64,000 nucleotides of DNA. It comes from Druceiella hillmani. Lineage: Eukaryota > Arthropoda > Insecta > Lepidoptera > Hepialidae. Numbering within the stretch: the first letter of the stretch is position 1; each line of letters opens with the position of its first letter. Shown here in pieces: positions 35,780 to 45,710 of the stretch. The stretch covers positions 1,147,001 to 1,211,000 of the forward strand of contig JAYKKI010000038.1 in assembly GCA_039881145.1 (NCBI GenBank), written 5' to 3'. The translations under genes and the position numbers were made by a program. The notes beneath the pieces are model-generated. The model searched no databases, was not told the DNA's origin, and saw only the letters and a program-made list of their open reading frames with translations.

Positions 35780-36888
35780 TTTACATATCTGAATACGACA
35801 TTATACAGTAACGTGAAAATATGTATAATTTGAAAAGAGAACGTTAAAAAGTTAGTGAAAATACTTGTGAGGATAATAAAATGTAGCTATGCCACGATCG
35901 TGCAGGTTGAATATATCACATTTTAATCAATTCTAATTAGATGTTCTTTTATCAAAGAACATATGTCCGTAATTTTCAACGTCAACAAATGTCAAAGAGT
36001 GTACACTATTGTACAAGACTCCTATATAAAGTAAGAGCTGGAAACAACGAAGTTCAAGAGCAACCAACTTTGAAATGACTCATTGATTTAGTTCAACTCG
36101 GCCGAGTTGATGTTAATACATTTTTCTTAGTTGGTAGCGCTGATGAAAGTTTGATTTGCACCCTGACCGACTTTTTATTCAAGGTAGGTGTTTGTTTGAT
36201 TACGATAGATCGATTCATTAATTATGAACTTAGTTCCACACTTAGGTACAAACTTGAGAGAAGGCAACTGCCGTAACCATGAAATAATTTAAAATTTTTC
36301 TTATTTCAATATAACTACGCTATGATAATTAAATAGAATTAAGAAACGAACTGAAACCGTTTGTCTTAGTAATCCAGTAGTTTTCATCATGGTATCTGCT
36401 TTGTATATAAGTCAAAAACTGTCTAAAATTGGTATAATATTTTTATAACAACACAACCCTTACATTTTCATCATGTATATTTGACCACTTGTACATTACA
36501 GCATTACAGTTTTATCAATTTAAGACCGATTGTGATAAATCTTACAGGAAGACAGAAATATGTTTAATTTTATTAATTTACTTCGTTATCGTTTTAATTG
36601 ATAGAGGTATATCAGAAAGAGATTTTTACTGCCTCACGTCGCTACGTAGGAAATAATACGAAACCCTAAAAAATAACCTTGACAGATATTGATAAACAGC
36701 TCCTAAATTAAATGTGTGTTGATAACTGTAAAAATTATTTACAAAACACAACTGAAAATAATTACTTTACGTTTTCCCAAATTACATTTCGATTTTTTGA
36801 ACAGCTCACGAAATTAATCAGGTACGCAAAAAGGTCACGTACTGAATACTGAAAACACAGATTTAAAAAAATCTTCACATATGCATTT

Positions 36889-36890
<2 letters not shown>

Positions 36891-36981
<91 letters not shown>
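36891..36981. repeat. TA microsatellite
   Basis: (TA)n with a central CACACAA interruption. Minus-strand Ile-Tyr ORFs across it are spurious. Confidence 0.97.
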
Positions 36982-36983
<2 letters not shown>

Positions 36984-37149
36984 TACAAAAATTTGAGGGT
37001 ATATATTTGTATAAACATTTGAACAAATAAACCAAATATTTGCGTAAATTTCGAAGAATTTCATAAATATATTTACAGAAATATTTGCGAATAAGTGACG
37101 CTATGATGTGACGTCCTAATGAATAAGTAAACACTGATCCCAACATATT

Positions 37150-37262
37150 TAAACGTAATTAAATTAAACTACGTGATATACTATTACTTCTACTTTCTTT
37201 AAGTTTTCACGATCTTGGTTTCGTTGTATTACAACATCTTCAGATGGGCTATTAGTAAAGAT
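37150..37262 (-). mobile_element. PLE terminal repeat, copy B, with degraded hammerhead-like motif
   Basis: The inverse of the shared PLE end. On the minus strand the core is CTGAAGATGTTGTAATACAA plus CGAAACC. Stem II is intact, but the stem III half GGTC has become AGATC and stem I is weak. It faces copy C 100 bases away, so the two form an inverted pair around 37263-37364. Confidence 0.8.
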
Positions 37263-37364
37263 AGAATTTTGTTTAATTATATTCATTTACTTCGTTATCA
37301 TTTTAGTTGGTAGAGGTGTGTCAGAAAGAGATTTTTACTGTACCTTTATTATTTACTGTATCTT

Positions 37365-37510
37365 AGCTCATAGCCCACCTGAAGATGCTGTAATACAACG
37401 AAACCTAAGCCGTGGTAAAGAAGTTAAAGAAAGTAGAAATAATACTACGTCACATAGTTTCATTTAATCGTGAATAATCCATTTCTACAAAATTAACGCC
37501 AAATATATTA
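37365..37510 (+). mobile_element. PLE terminal repeat, copy C, with partly preserved hammerhead-like motif
   Basis: The core runs 37379-37411, with stem I CCAC/GTGG intact. Stem II has one mismatch (GCTGT/ACAAC) and stem III is mutated (CCTAAGCC). It is followed by the shared AAGTAGAAATAATACTACGT, TTTCATTTAATCGTGAATAA and CTACAAAATTAACGCCAAAT segments. Confidence 0.85.
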
Positions 37511-38361
37511 AATAATTAATCATCTTAACTGAGTTTGTATAACACTATGTTGAAGGCTTTTCATTCCGTGTATATCCAGTTTATTTGTAGCACAAAGTTG
37601 TTTTTAAGGTGTCAACGCGCGTGTAATGAATTCTTGTATAATTTATTTCATTAAGCCCCTCGTAGTGTTTTAAAAAAAAAGTTATTGTAACAAAGTAATT
37701 TTAATTTTAATTGTATGATGACAAATGGTATTGCGCACAATCCCAACATACAATATTATAATAAAAGTTCTCTTTAATATCTGTCTTGTTCATCATTACT
37801 CTTGGTTCAGACCGCTATCTATTTCATTAGTCGTGGACTCGCTCACTGTCTATGACCTGTGAAACTCCAATCGAAGTTTTATTAAAACTAGCGTGGTAAA
37901 GCCAAACTAGTCATTAAACAGTCATTAAGTTTGTACTAACTTGGCGCTCCTATTACCTCCCATTTTGCTGCACGAAACCGCTGTGAAAACTAAGATTATA
38001 TTTACAAAAATGGCGTCTCTTTAGTTATTATGTTTTGATGCGTGTTGCCAAAAATATTTTACCATTTGATCCATGTACAAAATTGCAATGTAGATTTCTA
38101 TTTAGTGCAAAAATAAAATAGTAGTAGCAGATGAAAGTTAAACAATAACTTTGACAAAAGTTAATTCTCATTATGAAATTTAGTAAACATTAATTAAAAC
38201 ATTTCGATTATTTCAACACTTGTAGGTCTTGGGCAATGGTAATAGCTTTCTCGATTTCTTTGTGTTCGTAACACCAGCTGTTAACACAATGAGTTTTTTT
38301 TTAATTATTGACTTATAAGAAGGCAGAATATTTTATTTTAAATCACTTATGTAATATATTA

Positions 38362-38405
38362 AGACAGTGAACAAATATAATTATAAGTATATTTGTGCAC
38401 TGTCT
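38362..38405. repeat. Hairpin (17-nt arms, one mismatch, 10-nt loop)
   Basis: AGACAGTGAACAAATAT and its inverse with one change flank AATTATAAGT. Confidence 0.8.
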
Positions 38406-38548
38406 GAAATCAATATCGTATTGTTTTTATTTTACTGTATATATTTATTCCAAGGAATGGTGATAATGATTGTGTAAAAAGTATTTATTCTAACATTATA
38501 AACACATAATGTTAAATTCGGGAAAGAGAATCATTAATGTAAATTTTG

Positions 38549-38590
38549 TCGAATAAAATATTTGGCATTTCTTCCAAATATTTTATTCGA
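38549..38590. repeat. Perfect hairpin (17-nt arms, 8-nt loop)
   Basis: TCGAATAAAATATTTGG and its exact inverse flank CATTTCTT. The pairing extends outward about six more bases past a two-base bulge. Confidence 0.9.
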
Positions 38591-38689
38591 AAATTTGATG
38601 TGTCAAGGGGGGAATACGTCACAGAGAGTGCTAAGTTGTTTCGTTGCTTGAATGAGTCAATATATCTGAAATATATTAAATTTTCTACA

Positions 38690-38692
<3 letters not shown>

Positions 38693-38751
<59 letters not shown>

Positions 38752-38763
38752 TATATACATATA
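38693..38763. repeat. TA microsatellite
   Basis: (TA)n with ACA interruptions near its right end. Confidence 0.97.
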
Positions 38764-40079
38764 TTGCGTTGCGGTATGAATAGTACTCACCAGAGAAATA
38801 ATTTGAACCTCTAATATTTATGTCATCTTACCTTAAGTCTGTGAAATCATTATTTTACTAGTTTTATAGTTTGGCAAACACAATATGAATTACTTTCAAA
38901 TAATTAAAATGTACTATCAAGCACACGAGTTGTACAAAATGAGTTTTTAATAAAAACGCAAAGATGAAATCCAAAGATAGAAGGTCCAAAAATAAAAGAT
39001 AAAAATGATATTCAGTGGAATACTTGATTCTTGATAGAAAACCAAAATTATCACCTAGATATTTAAAGTAAAATTAGCTATATAACCACAGAGGTATCGC
39101 CATTTATTTTAATTCGATAGTTCTTATAATCTTCGCTATTTATACATTTATTTAATTGTTGTGTTGAGTGATTATTGTCAGTTGTTGTGCAATTGTGTAT
39201 AAAATAACATATGATTATCAGTGATAATTGTCAGTCGTTGTGTATTTGTCAATTGTTGTGCTGAGTGATTATTGCAGGTAAGTTATTACGCCTGAATGCT
39301 TCAAACATACAGTCACTGTAAAACGCCCAAATGTTTATTGCCTTCTCTTGAAATGCGCCCTTGAATTCGCCCTTAGTTTTGTAATCTCTGTCTCAGGAAA
39401 ACTACTCAGATTTTCCTCCTTAAAAGGACTAAGGAACTAACAGCTAGTCAGCTCTTTTGAGACGTCATAAGTCATTATTTATGACGTCCCAACGTGAGGG
39501 GAACTTTTACCTCTTCTATTCAAGCCCCTTCAGCCCCTAGATGTGCAATGCCATCCAACGCAGCTTTCTGTCGCATTCGACATCACGTGTCTCAATAACG
39601 ACGTCCCCATAACGTGCGGGTGCGGTTCTATTTGTTTTATTTCCCAGGGACTTAGGGCTGTAAAACGTTTTTTGTTCTTCTCAACAAATTAGTCTGATTT
39701 TTTTAATAAATCAACAAAGCGAAGTTCACTTTTAGCCGAGAGTGCGAATCGACGAATTCCTTCTGTTTCAATTATAGGATGGCAATATAATTCTCGTATA
39801 ATAAATATCATACACGAACATAGAATAAATTTTGTAAACATATTTCAGGCCATAAAATCTGACCCTGATAGGTGGAACGAAGAGTCTTTGTCACTTGCCG
39901 AATAATATTTTACAAAATTAGAAGATTTTGAATTTAATTTATGTTTAAACATTTTTTTCTGAAATATTTGCTCATACTGATGTAAAATTTAACGTTATCG
40001 AAAGTAAAACAATAAATTTAGCATTTACACTTAAAACGATAGAAAATTTCAAAATTTTGGTTAAATATACAATTTACCA
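38764..40079. other. No intact gene; possible upstream hAT sequence
   Basis: 39840-40080 may hold further decayed hAT transposase, but the translation is too broken to support. A short palindrome with CRE-like ends (GACGTCATAA...TTATGACGTC) is at 39461-39487. Confidence 0.35.
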
Positions 40080-40712
40080 AGAGTTCCAACGCAGTGTTTG
40101 CGCACGTATTGGAAATTGCGACTATTCCAAGAAAGATGCGAACTAATTTGAGTCCCAAAGAGTATTATAGTAGGATATTTAGAGAAATAACAGATAACGT
40201 ATTAATGCAAAGTAATGATAGGTTTTGATCATTTGAATCCTTGTCTTTTCTGGAATGGTTTTAATCAAATACGTATTCCTAATATAGTGAATCATTCCCC
40301 GAAAGTCATTTCCAGTCGTTACAAACCAGTTATCCAAAAATATTTGATTTCATAAAATTAAAAAAATAATTTAAATTAATTTATCGATCCACAGAATTAC
40401 GCGTTTTAAATATTTCAAATTTATATGAACATACAAAAAAACATACTTTTATACTAGACGCATTTTCAGGAAATTTTAATTTATGTTTAAAAATTTTAAC
40501 AATCCCTTCTTCTACCGCTACTGCTGAAAGATCTTTCTCAACTTTCAAACGTATTATTACTTACTACAGAAATACACAAAACCAAGAAAGACTCGCGGAA
40601 TTAGGTAATACAGTTGTTGAAAAGAACTTAGTGACGGATTTCAAGAGAAAATATTCGTTTTATGACGACGTTTTAAAACATTTTTTAGCAAAAAAAGACG
40701 GAAGGATTTAGA
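40080..40712 (+). pseudogene. hAT-superfamily transposase, C-terminal part
   Basis: A broken plus-strand frame shows EFQRSVCARIGNCDYSKKDA and SPKEYYSRIFREITDNVL, then (after stops) the hAT C-terminal block TIPSSTATAERSFSTFKRII with YYRNTQNQERLAELG (40498-40620). In hAT transposases this block is the dimerisation domain, and the Glu in the AERSFS motif is part of the catalytic core. The spacing and the long conserved tail (DFKRKYSFYDDVLKHFLAKK) fit the invertebrate hAT group related to zinc-finger MYM-type 1-like genes. The upstream BED finger and the DDE first half were not seen. Several stops show it is dead. Confidence 0.88.
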
Positions 40713-41312
40713 ATATAAATAATGTTTTAAACTTATGTGGTTACATTAATAAATATATATATAGAAATGTTAGTAACACGAATAAATTAAAGTATAATAC
40801 GTATTCTTACTAGGTATGTACTTCTTTATAAATGTAGTCCAAACTTCTTAATAAGTGTAAATCCACGTGTGTCAACGGGGATTTTATTTTTTTCCAAGTC
40901 GCCTAAATTCATATTATATTGTGAATATAGTAATCCTTAATATCTTTGTTTGGTTCACAATTTAAGACCATATGCATTAACGTATGTGCTCATGCGGTTT
41001 TGTTTTTGACTTTTGGTCATAAAAAATGGAGAGAAAATGAAGGAAGAAACAAAAAATTTGAAAATATCAGATTGATAATAGCTTTTCAAAAAAAATTCAT
41101 GTAAAAAACATTTATACATTTAGACATATACGTATGAATCCGTATGCGGGGATGAGGACGCGGGCGAGAGAACGTAGCGCGGTTGTAGGTGCGGAGGCTT
41201 GCGCACATGTGTGTATTAATAATTTAATATGTCCCTCCCTTTGTAACTTGCCCTACCCAAAAAGCACTACATGCCACTGATGACGACCCTGACCTCGAAA
41301 CCTTCTAACAGC
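40713..41312. other. No gene seen
   Basis: AT-rich sequence. A more GC-rich part at 41140-41220 shows no recognisable coding. Confidence 0.4.
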
Positions 41313-41390
41313 GGAGCATCAGGTATGCAGCGAGCATATTTCCAGCTAGCCGTTTAGCTGGAAATATGCTCGCTGCATACCTGATGCTCC
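41313..41390. repeat. Perfect palindrome (36-nt arms, 6-nt loop) at the R1 edge
   Basis: 41313-41348 and 41355-41390 are exact inverses around GCCGTT. The right arm runs directly into the R1 reading frame (Y A R C I P D then APELRHSELDD), so the left arm appears to be a fold-back copy of the R1 5' edge. Confidence 0.95.
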
Positions 41391-43235
41391 TGAGCTGCGA
41401 CATTCTGAGTTAGACGACATCGTTAAGAACCTTAAGTCCAAAAAGGCTTCAGGTATTGATAAAATCGACAATAGGATTGTCAAAGTTGTATGGTATACTG
41501 CTTTAAATATACTAATTTAAATTAGTGTAGTTTGATACAATTTAATTTTATCTGATTTAATTGACTTAATTTATTATGATTTAATTTGTATTGATTTTAA
41601 ATTTTTTTACTGCAATTGGGTTTGACTCCATTTAGTACTGATTTTATTTTATTGCATATTTTATGATTTAATAATGATGTAATTATTCACTATTTATACT
41701 AACATTAGATTAAGAATATTGTTACCTATTAACACAATTGTATGGACTATGTCTGAAATAAAATCTTATTATTATTATTATTATTATTACTGTGACGCAT
41801 GAGATTCTTATGGTCTTTAATTTCTATATGGTAAGTGGGGAGGCTCTAAGTCATACCGAAGAGTAATGGGTAATTACCTAGCGATCCAAAGTTTTATAGA
41901 TCCATTACATCCTTTCGGGAAGTCGCTCCAGCAAGTATTGACGGCGCGCTTCTTGGCGCAGCTCTCTCATTCGCCGGGATCAAAGAATAAATTCGTTTTT
42001 CGTTCCGGAGTGCCCACATCGGACGCAATTTTAGCAACCTTGTCTTGGGTCGACGCGTGCCCATACAAATGGAAAGGAAATGTTTTTTTAATTTTTTTAC
42101 ATCTCCACGTTTGACTATGCCTGGTGGCCAGCCTTTCTTGAGGAGTATCAGCGGATATTCGTCGGATTATTATGAATTATTTTGTAATCGAGTTGTCTTT
42201 TTGCAGGATGGAGACACTATAGAATAGAAAACGTTGACCAGGAGCTGCCCGCAAGATTCGGTTTTTGGACTAATTTTGTGGTCATGTTTGATGGCATACT
42301 AACGAAACCCCTTCGAGGATGCGGTATCATCGTATATACAGATGATACTTTGCTGTTGGTCAGAGGAACAAACCGCAGAGAGGTAAAATCGGGCAATGGA
42401 CTCTCTCGCCAGCTTACATGACTGCAGCCATAAGAACAAGCTCAGCTTTGCGCCCCAAAAGTCCGAAGCTGTCCTTTTTAAGGACAGGCTGGGGAGGGAA
42501 CAATCTATGCTTATAGCTGGAGTCAGGATCAATGCGCGGGATCAGGTCCTTGATGCATGGCGGAGCTTTTTACCATAGGCGCGGTACATCGAGAGGGCTT
42601 GGATGGCTCTCCACGCTATGGCCCGACTTGCCGGTACTGGCTGGGACTGAATAGCTGTACCCTTACACTAATGTATATGGCAATATGCTTTGGTATAATG
42701 GCCTATGCGCCATCGATTTGGGCTTCGTGATGCATCGTAGTCCAGCAAATTAGGAGGGTTGTACTAAGATGGCAGCGTGCGCCGCTGTTGGCTCTAATTA
42801 AAATACATAGAACTTGCTCAACTGATGCGTTGCCAGTTTTCGTGGGTCTTTTGTCTGCCGACCTTGCGATCGTGGAACGCGTGGCAAATTTCATCTTAGC
42901 ACGAAGTAAGGGTTTGAAGCGTGTCTGTTTCACTCTGAGTTTTTGTTAGATGAATCCTCGTTGATAGGAAGTGGCATATTTCGATTACAGTCGATGCTCA
43001 TTCGCAGTCTGGATGGTCTTTGTCCCGATTCAAATGGGGAAAAGACCAGGCTATTTTTCCGATCTGTTACTTAAGGACTGGCTCTTTACCGATTATTTTA
43101 TTTCGCAGTTTTTAACGGGCCATGGCACATTTCATGTCAGTTTGTATAGATTCGCCCTTAGAGACAAACCGGCATGTACTTGTAGTTTTGAAGCGCAGGA
43201 CATGAGTTATGTCTTAGTTCCACTGCAGTGAGTAC
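41355..43235 (+). pseudogene. R1-clade non-LTR retrotransposon ORF2 remnant
   Basis: Plus-strand pieces in order: ELDDIVKNLKSKKASGIDKI (41405-41475, before the RT fingers); after an insertion, LQQVLTARFLAQLSHSPGSK, VFRSGVPTSDAILATLSWVD (41915-42060); LTRSCPQDSVFGLILW (about 42230); VYTDDTLLLVRGTNRREV with the catalytic Asp pair (42341-42346); NKLSFAPQKSEAVLFKDRLG; a thumb region with LTLMYMAICFGIMAYAPSIW; CSTDALPVFVGLLSADLAIV; and finally YFISQFLTGHGTFHVSLYRF with a Cys-rich end (CTCSF). The FLTGHGxF and terminal Cys motifs are typical of R1-type ORF2. Frameshifts and stops are frequent and the endonuclease is missing. R1 elements often target ribosomal DNA, but no rDNA is present here. Confidence 0.9.
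41505..41795 (+). mobile_element. TTA-tailed insertion interrupting the R1 RT
   Basis: Homology to the R1 RT stops at about 41510 (IVKVVW) and resumes at about 41870. The intervening segment is very AT-rich, ends with GTCTGAAATAAAATC and a (TTA)n run (41764-41790), and has no ORF. This is the look of the 3' end of a 5'-truncated LINE or SINE with a microsatellite tail. Boundaries are approximate. Confidence 0.5.
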
Positions 43236-43599
43236 GATAATGCACGTTAGAGAGCATGCATCGTAACATTAGAGTAGCATCACGCGGAGTTTTAGAAAAC
43301 GGTATCTTTACTCACCGAGGTTTAGTTGAGAATGGACTGATCTTTGTATAATTTAGAACTTTCGTTAAAGTGCGTTTTTGAATAAATGGAGATCCTAAAT
43401 GATTCATTATAAGGGACGCTCTAACCCTGTTGGATGGAAGCGCTGAGATGGGACACTATTAGAGGACCTTCGATGGTCCCCTATTTTGTATGAGGGGGAT
43501 GTTGCGGGTCCCAAGAGGGGCCCTGAGACAACCCAGGTAGAAGAGATAAGAATAGTTTATGCGAGCTTACCGCCGTAATATCACGATGATGGATTTAAA

Positions 43600-44520
43600 C
43601 CCCGCAGTTCAATTATAGAGTCTACATAGTCTTCACGAAGAATAGAGTCTTTGCTTGAGACGCAAAATACTAACTAAAATAGAACAAATCTTCAACTCTC
43701 ACAATTTAAGCAAGCCGTACGTCTACAAAGCCAAGACTGAGGAGTTATAATTCGAGGTCCAATGGCAGAGTATCTGCTTGAGATCCTAAATACCAATTTA
43801 AAAACGGAAGATTCCCAAGTCTAGTTGTTTAGGCAGCCAAAACCCCTGCAACATTGGGACTAAGGGGTTGAAATTCAAAGTTAAGCAATAAAGTTTTGCT
43901 TAAGACCCACGATATTTATTTAAAAACAACAAATCCCCAAACCTCTCAATTTAAGCATAAACTATCCTCACAGAGATACTGAGAAGTTGGAAATAAGAGT
44001 TAAATGGCCGAACCTCGGCTTGAGATCGAGATACTAATTTTAAAACAAATGATTCTCCATTGTCAGGGTTTAAGCAGATAGTACCCCTGAAGCATCAAAA
44101 CAGAGGATTTGGAACCCAGAGTTCAATGATAAAGCCTCTATTTGAAACCGATAACAATTATTGAAAACAGCAGATCTTTAAATCTCACAAGTTTAAGCAT
44201 ACATGGAGGAGGGTGAGTAGGGATTCATATGTGTGTCTGCTTGAGACCCAAAATATAAATTACAAACAGTAGATCTTCACGTCCCACGCTTTAATCAGAA
44301 AGTACTTCCATAAACCAATATTAATGATTTAGAACCCAGGGTTCAAATGCAAAGTTTCAGCTTAAAACTCATGATATTAATTTTAAAATAGCGTGTCGTT
44401 AAATTCCATGGTTTGCTCCTGCAGGGTTAGAATTTAGGAGTTTAATGACAAAGTTTCTACCTGAAATCCATGATGCTAATAAAATTGACAAGTCTCATAA
44501 TTTAGTTAAGCAGTACCCTT
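43600..44520. repeat. Divergent tandem array, period about 122 bp, about 8 units
   Basis: A TTTAAGCA landmark, usually followed by a GTACCC-like stretch, recurs at about 43708, 43830, 43952, 44071, 44193, 44291, about 44411 and 44507. Other blocks keep order within each unit: GAGTTCAATGGCAAAGTTTC, GCTTGAGACCCA, and AATTTAAAAACAACAGATCT. Units are strongly diverged. It starts some 350 bases after the last R1 motif. Confidence 0.85.
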
Positions 44521-44809
44521 GTAGGATCAGATTTTATGGATAATGTGGATTGAACAAACGTACAAAGTTTCTTGAATATTCATTATTGAATTTGTAGTTG
44601 AAAAATCGATCGCAAAATTTGAATCAATGACAACGTACTGAACATGAAGGTAAACTGAATGAAACCATCTAAAAAAGTGCCTTCGTACCTGAAATACGTT
44701 TATAATTGAATATTGAATATACTTGGCGTTAATTTTGTAGAAATTCATTATTCGCAATTAAATGAAACTACGTGATGTAGTATTATTTCTACTTTCTTTA
44801 AGTTCTTTA

Positions 44810-44850
44810 CCACGACCTAGGTTTCGTTGTATTACAACATCTTCAGGTGG
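44810..44850 (-). ncRNA. Hammerhead-ribozyme-like motif, copy D (best preserved)
   Basis: On the minus strand: stem I CCAC, core CUGAAGA (matches CUGANGA), one unpaired U, stem II GUUGU-AAU-ACAAC, core GAA, then ACCUAGGU (stem III half-sites), C as the base before the expected cut, and GUGG closing stem I (4 bp). All conserved core bases are present. Departures from a textbook hammerhead are the U before stem II and a stem III that could only close with a two-base loop; ACCUAGGU is self-complementary and could pair between two RNAs. Hammerhead ribozymes are known in PLE terminal repeats (Cervera and de la Pena described this class). Activity is not shown. Confidence 0.6.
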
Positions 44851-45224
44851 GCTATTAGCAAAGATTAACTCTTAGGAACATCCAACAGGATTTATATGTT
44901 TCAAACACTATAGCGGAAGCCGAGTTAGTGTGGTTTTTCCTACTGTTTATGTTAGTGAGTTTATTGTAGGGGAGCGGTGTAGATTTTATTATATTTTCGA
45001 GAGTTATACGATATACCAGTATTTTAGTGAGGGTAAGAAATTCAATTGTTGTTATTATATGAGGTTGTATAATGCAACTTACAATAGTACAATGTTCCAG
45101 TGTACGTAATAAAATTAAATGGAAGTTATTCTCGGTAACATATTTATACAAAAGCAAGGGTATCTGAAAGTTAGAACAAGGTTATACTACTAATTCTACA
45201 TAACTCCCGTTTTATTTATTCATA

Positions 45225-45228
45225 TATT

Positions 45229-45269
<41 letters not shown>

Positions 45270-45272
45270 GTT
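45225..45272. repeat. TA microsatellite
   Basis: (TA)n with TGTA interruptions, inside the 3' region of PLE copy D. Confidence 0.95.
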
Positions 45273-45425
45273 TTTTTAAATTTTTTATATTTATTTTTAT
45301 ATACTTATATTTATATGTGTATTTGGGCTGAACTGATTTGAAGAGTCAATGTTGTCTAATTATATTATATCTAAAATATATTAAGTATGGGTGATGATAT
45401 TATATTTAGTTTTTCACTTAATATA

Positions 45426-45705
45426 TTAACCTTGATGTCTTTTATGTCTGTTTATTTCTAATGTTTCTAGGATATTATTACCTTTTGTATTTATTTGTAA
45501 TATATAGGAGGCATTATCAGTATGAGGGTGATGGTGCAATGAGATGTTTAGCAAAGTGAGATGTGTCTGGTTTGTTATTTCGCCAGCTGGCAATGTGTTC
45601 TTTATATCTTGTAGTAAAATCTCTTCCTGTTTGACCGATGTATACACTATTACAGTCGTTACCTTTAAGTTTATAGATACCACTCTTTACCTTTATAATG
45701 TTTAC
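45426..45705 (-). pseudogene. PLE GIY-YIG endonuclease domain, frameshifted (copy D)
   Basis: The minus-strand frame reads KSGIYKLKGNDCNSVYIGQT, then GRDFTTRYKEHIASWRNNKP and HFAKHLI, and continues in another frame as ASYILQINTKGNNILETLEI. GIY and YIG are both intact, and the Arg of GRDF, expected in the catalytic helix, is kept. The frameshift is near 45530. PLEs use this C-terminal nuclease, fused to the RT, for nicking targets. Confidence 0.88.
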
Positions 45706-45710
45706 CTACC

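Larger units (their letters stand above)
31145..36239. other. About 5 kb without a supported gene
   Basis: Apart from the alternating GT/GC tract (32050-32106) and the hairpin at 35731-35779 I see no supported features. ORFs of 60-110 codons here are isolated, AT-driven and without family signatures. A CAACTCGGCCGAGTTG palindrome lies at 36094-36109. Confidence 0.4.
36240..38300 (+). repeat. Unknown dispersed repeat, copy 1 (diverged direct copy at 57780-59640)
   Basis: Several blocks match copy 2 in the same order and direction: ATAAGTCAAAAACTGTCTAAAA (36408) with 57879; CAATTTAAGACCGATT (36516) with 58000; CTCGTAGTGTTTTAAAAAAA (37660) with 59008; TGTTCATCATTACTCTTGGTT (37786) with 59133; TTTAGTTATTATGTTTTGATGCG (38020) with 59397; and CTTGTAGGTCTTGGGCAATG (38220) with 59603. 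No coding was recognised. A TA microsatellite and two PLE ends interrupt this copy. Confidence 0.7.
44717..45710 (-). mobile_element. Penelope-like element, 5'-truncated, copy D (GIY-YIG plus hammerhead-bearing end)
   Basis: On the minus strand a GIY-YIG endonuclease end (45705 to 45426) is followed by about 550 bases of 3' sequence and then the shared terminal repeat with the best hammerhead-like motif (44850 to 44810). It parallels copy E at 62.1-63.0 kb along its whole length, in opposite orientation. The RT that should precede the endonuclease is missing, as in 5'-truncated PLE insertions. Confidence 0.88.

Noticed and set aside
41355..43235. rDNA at the R1 element
   Set aside because: No 28S-like sequence flanks the R1 remnant; it is a dispersed degenerate copy.
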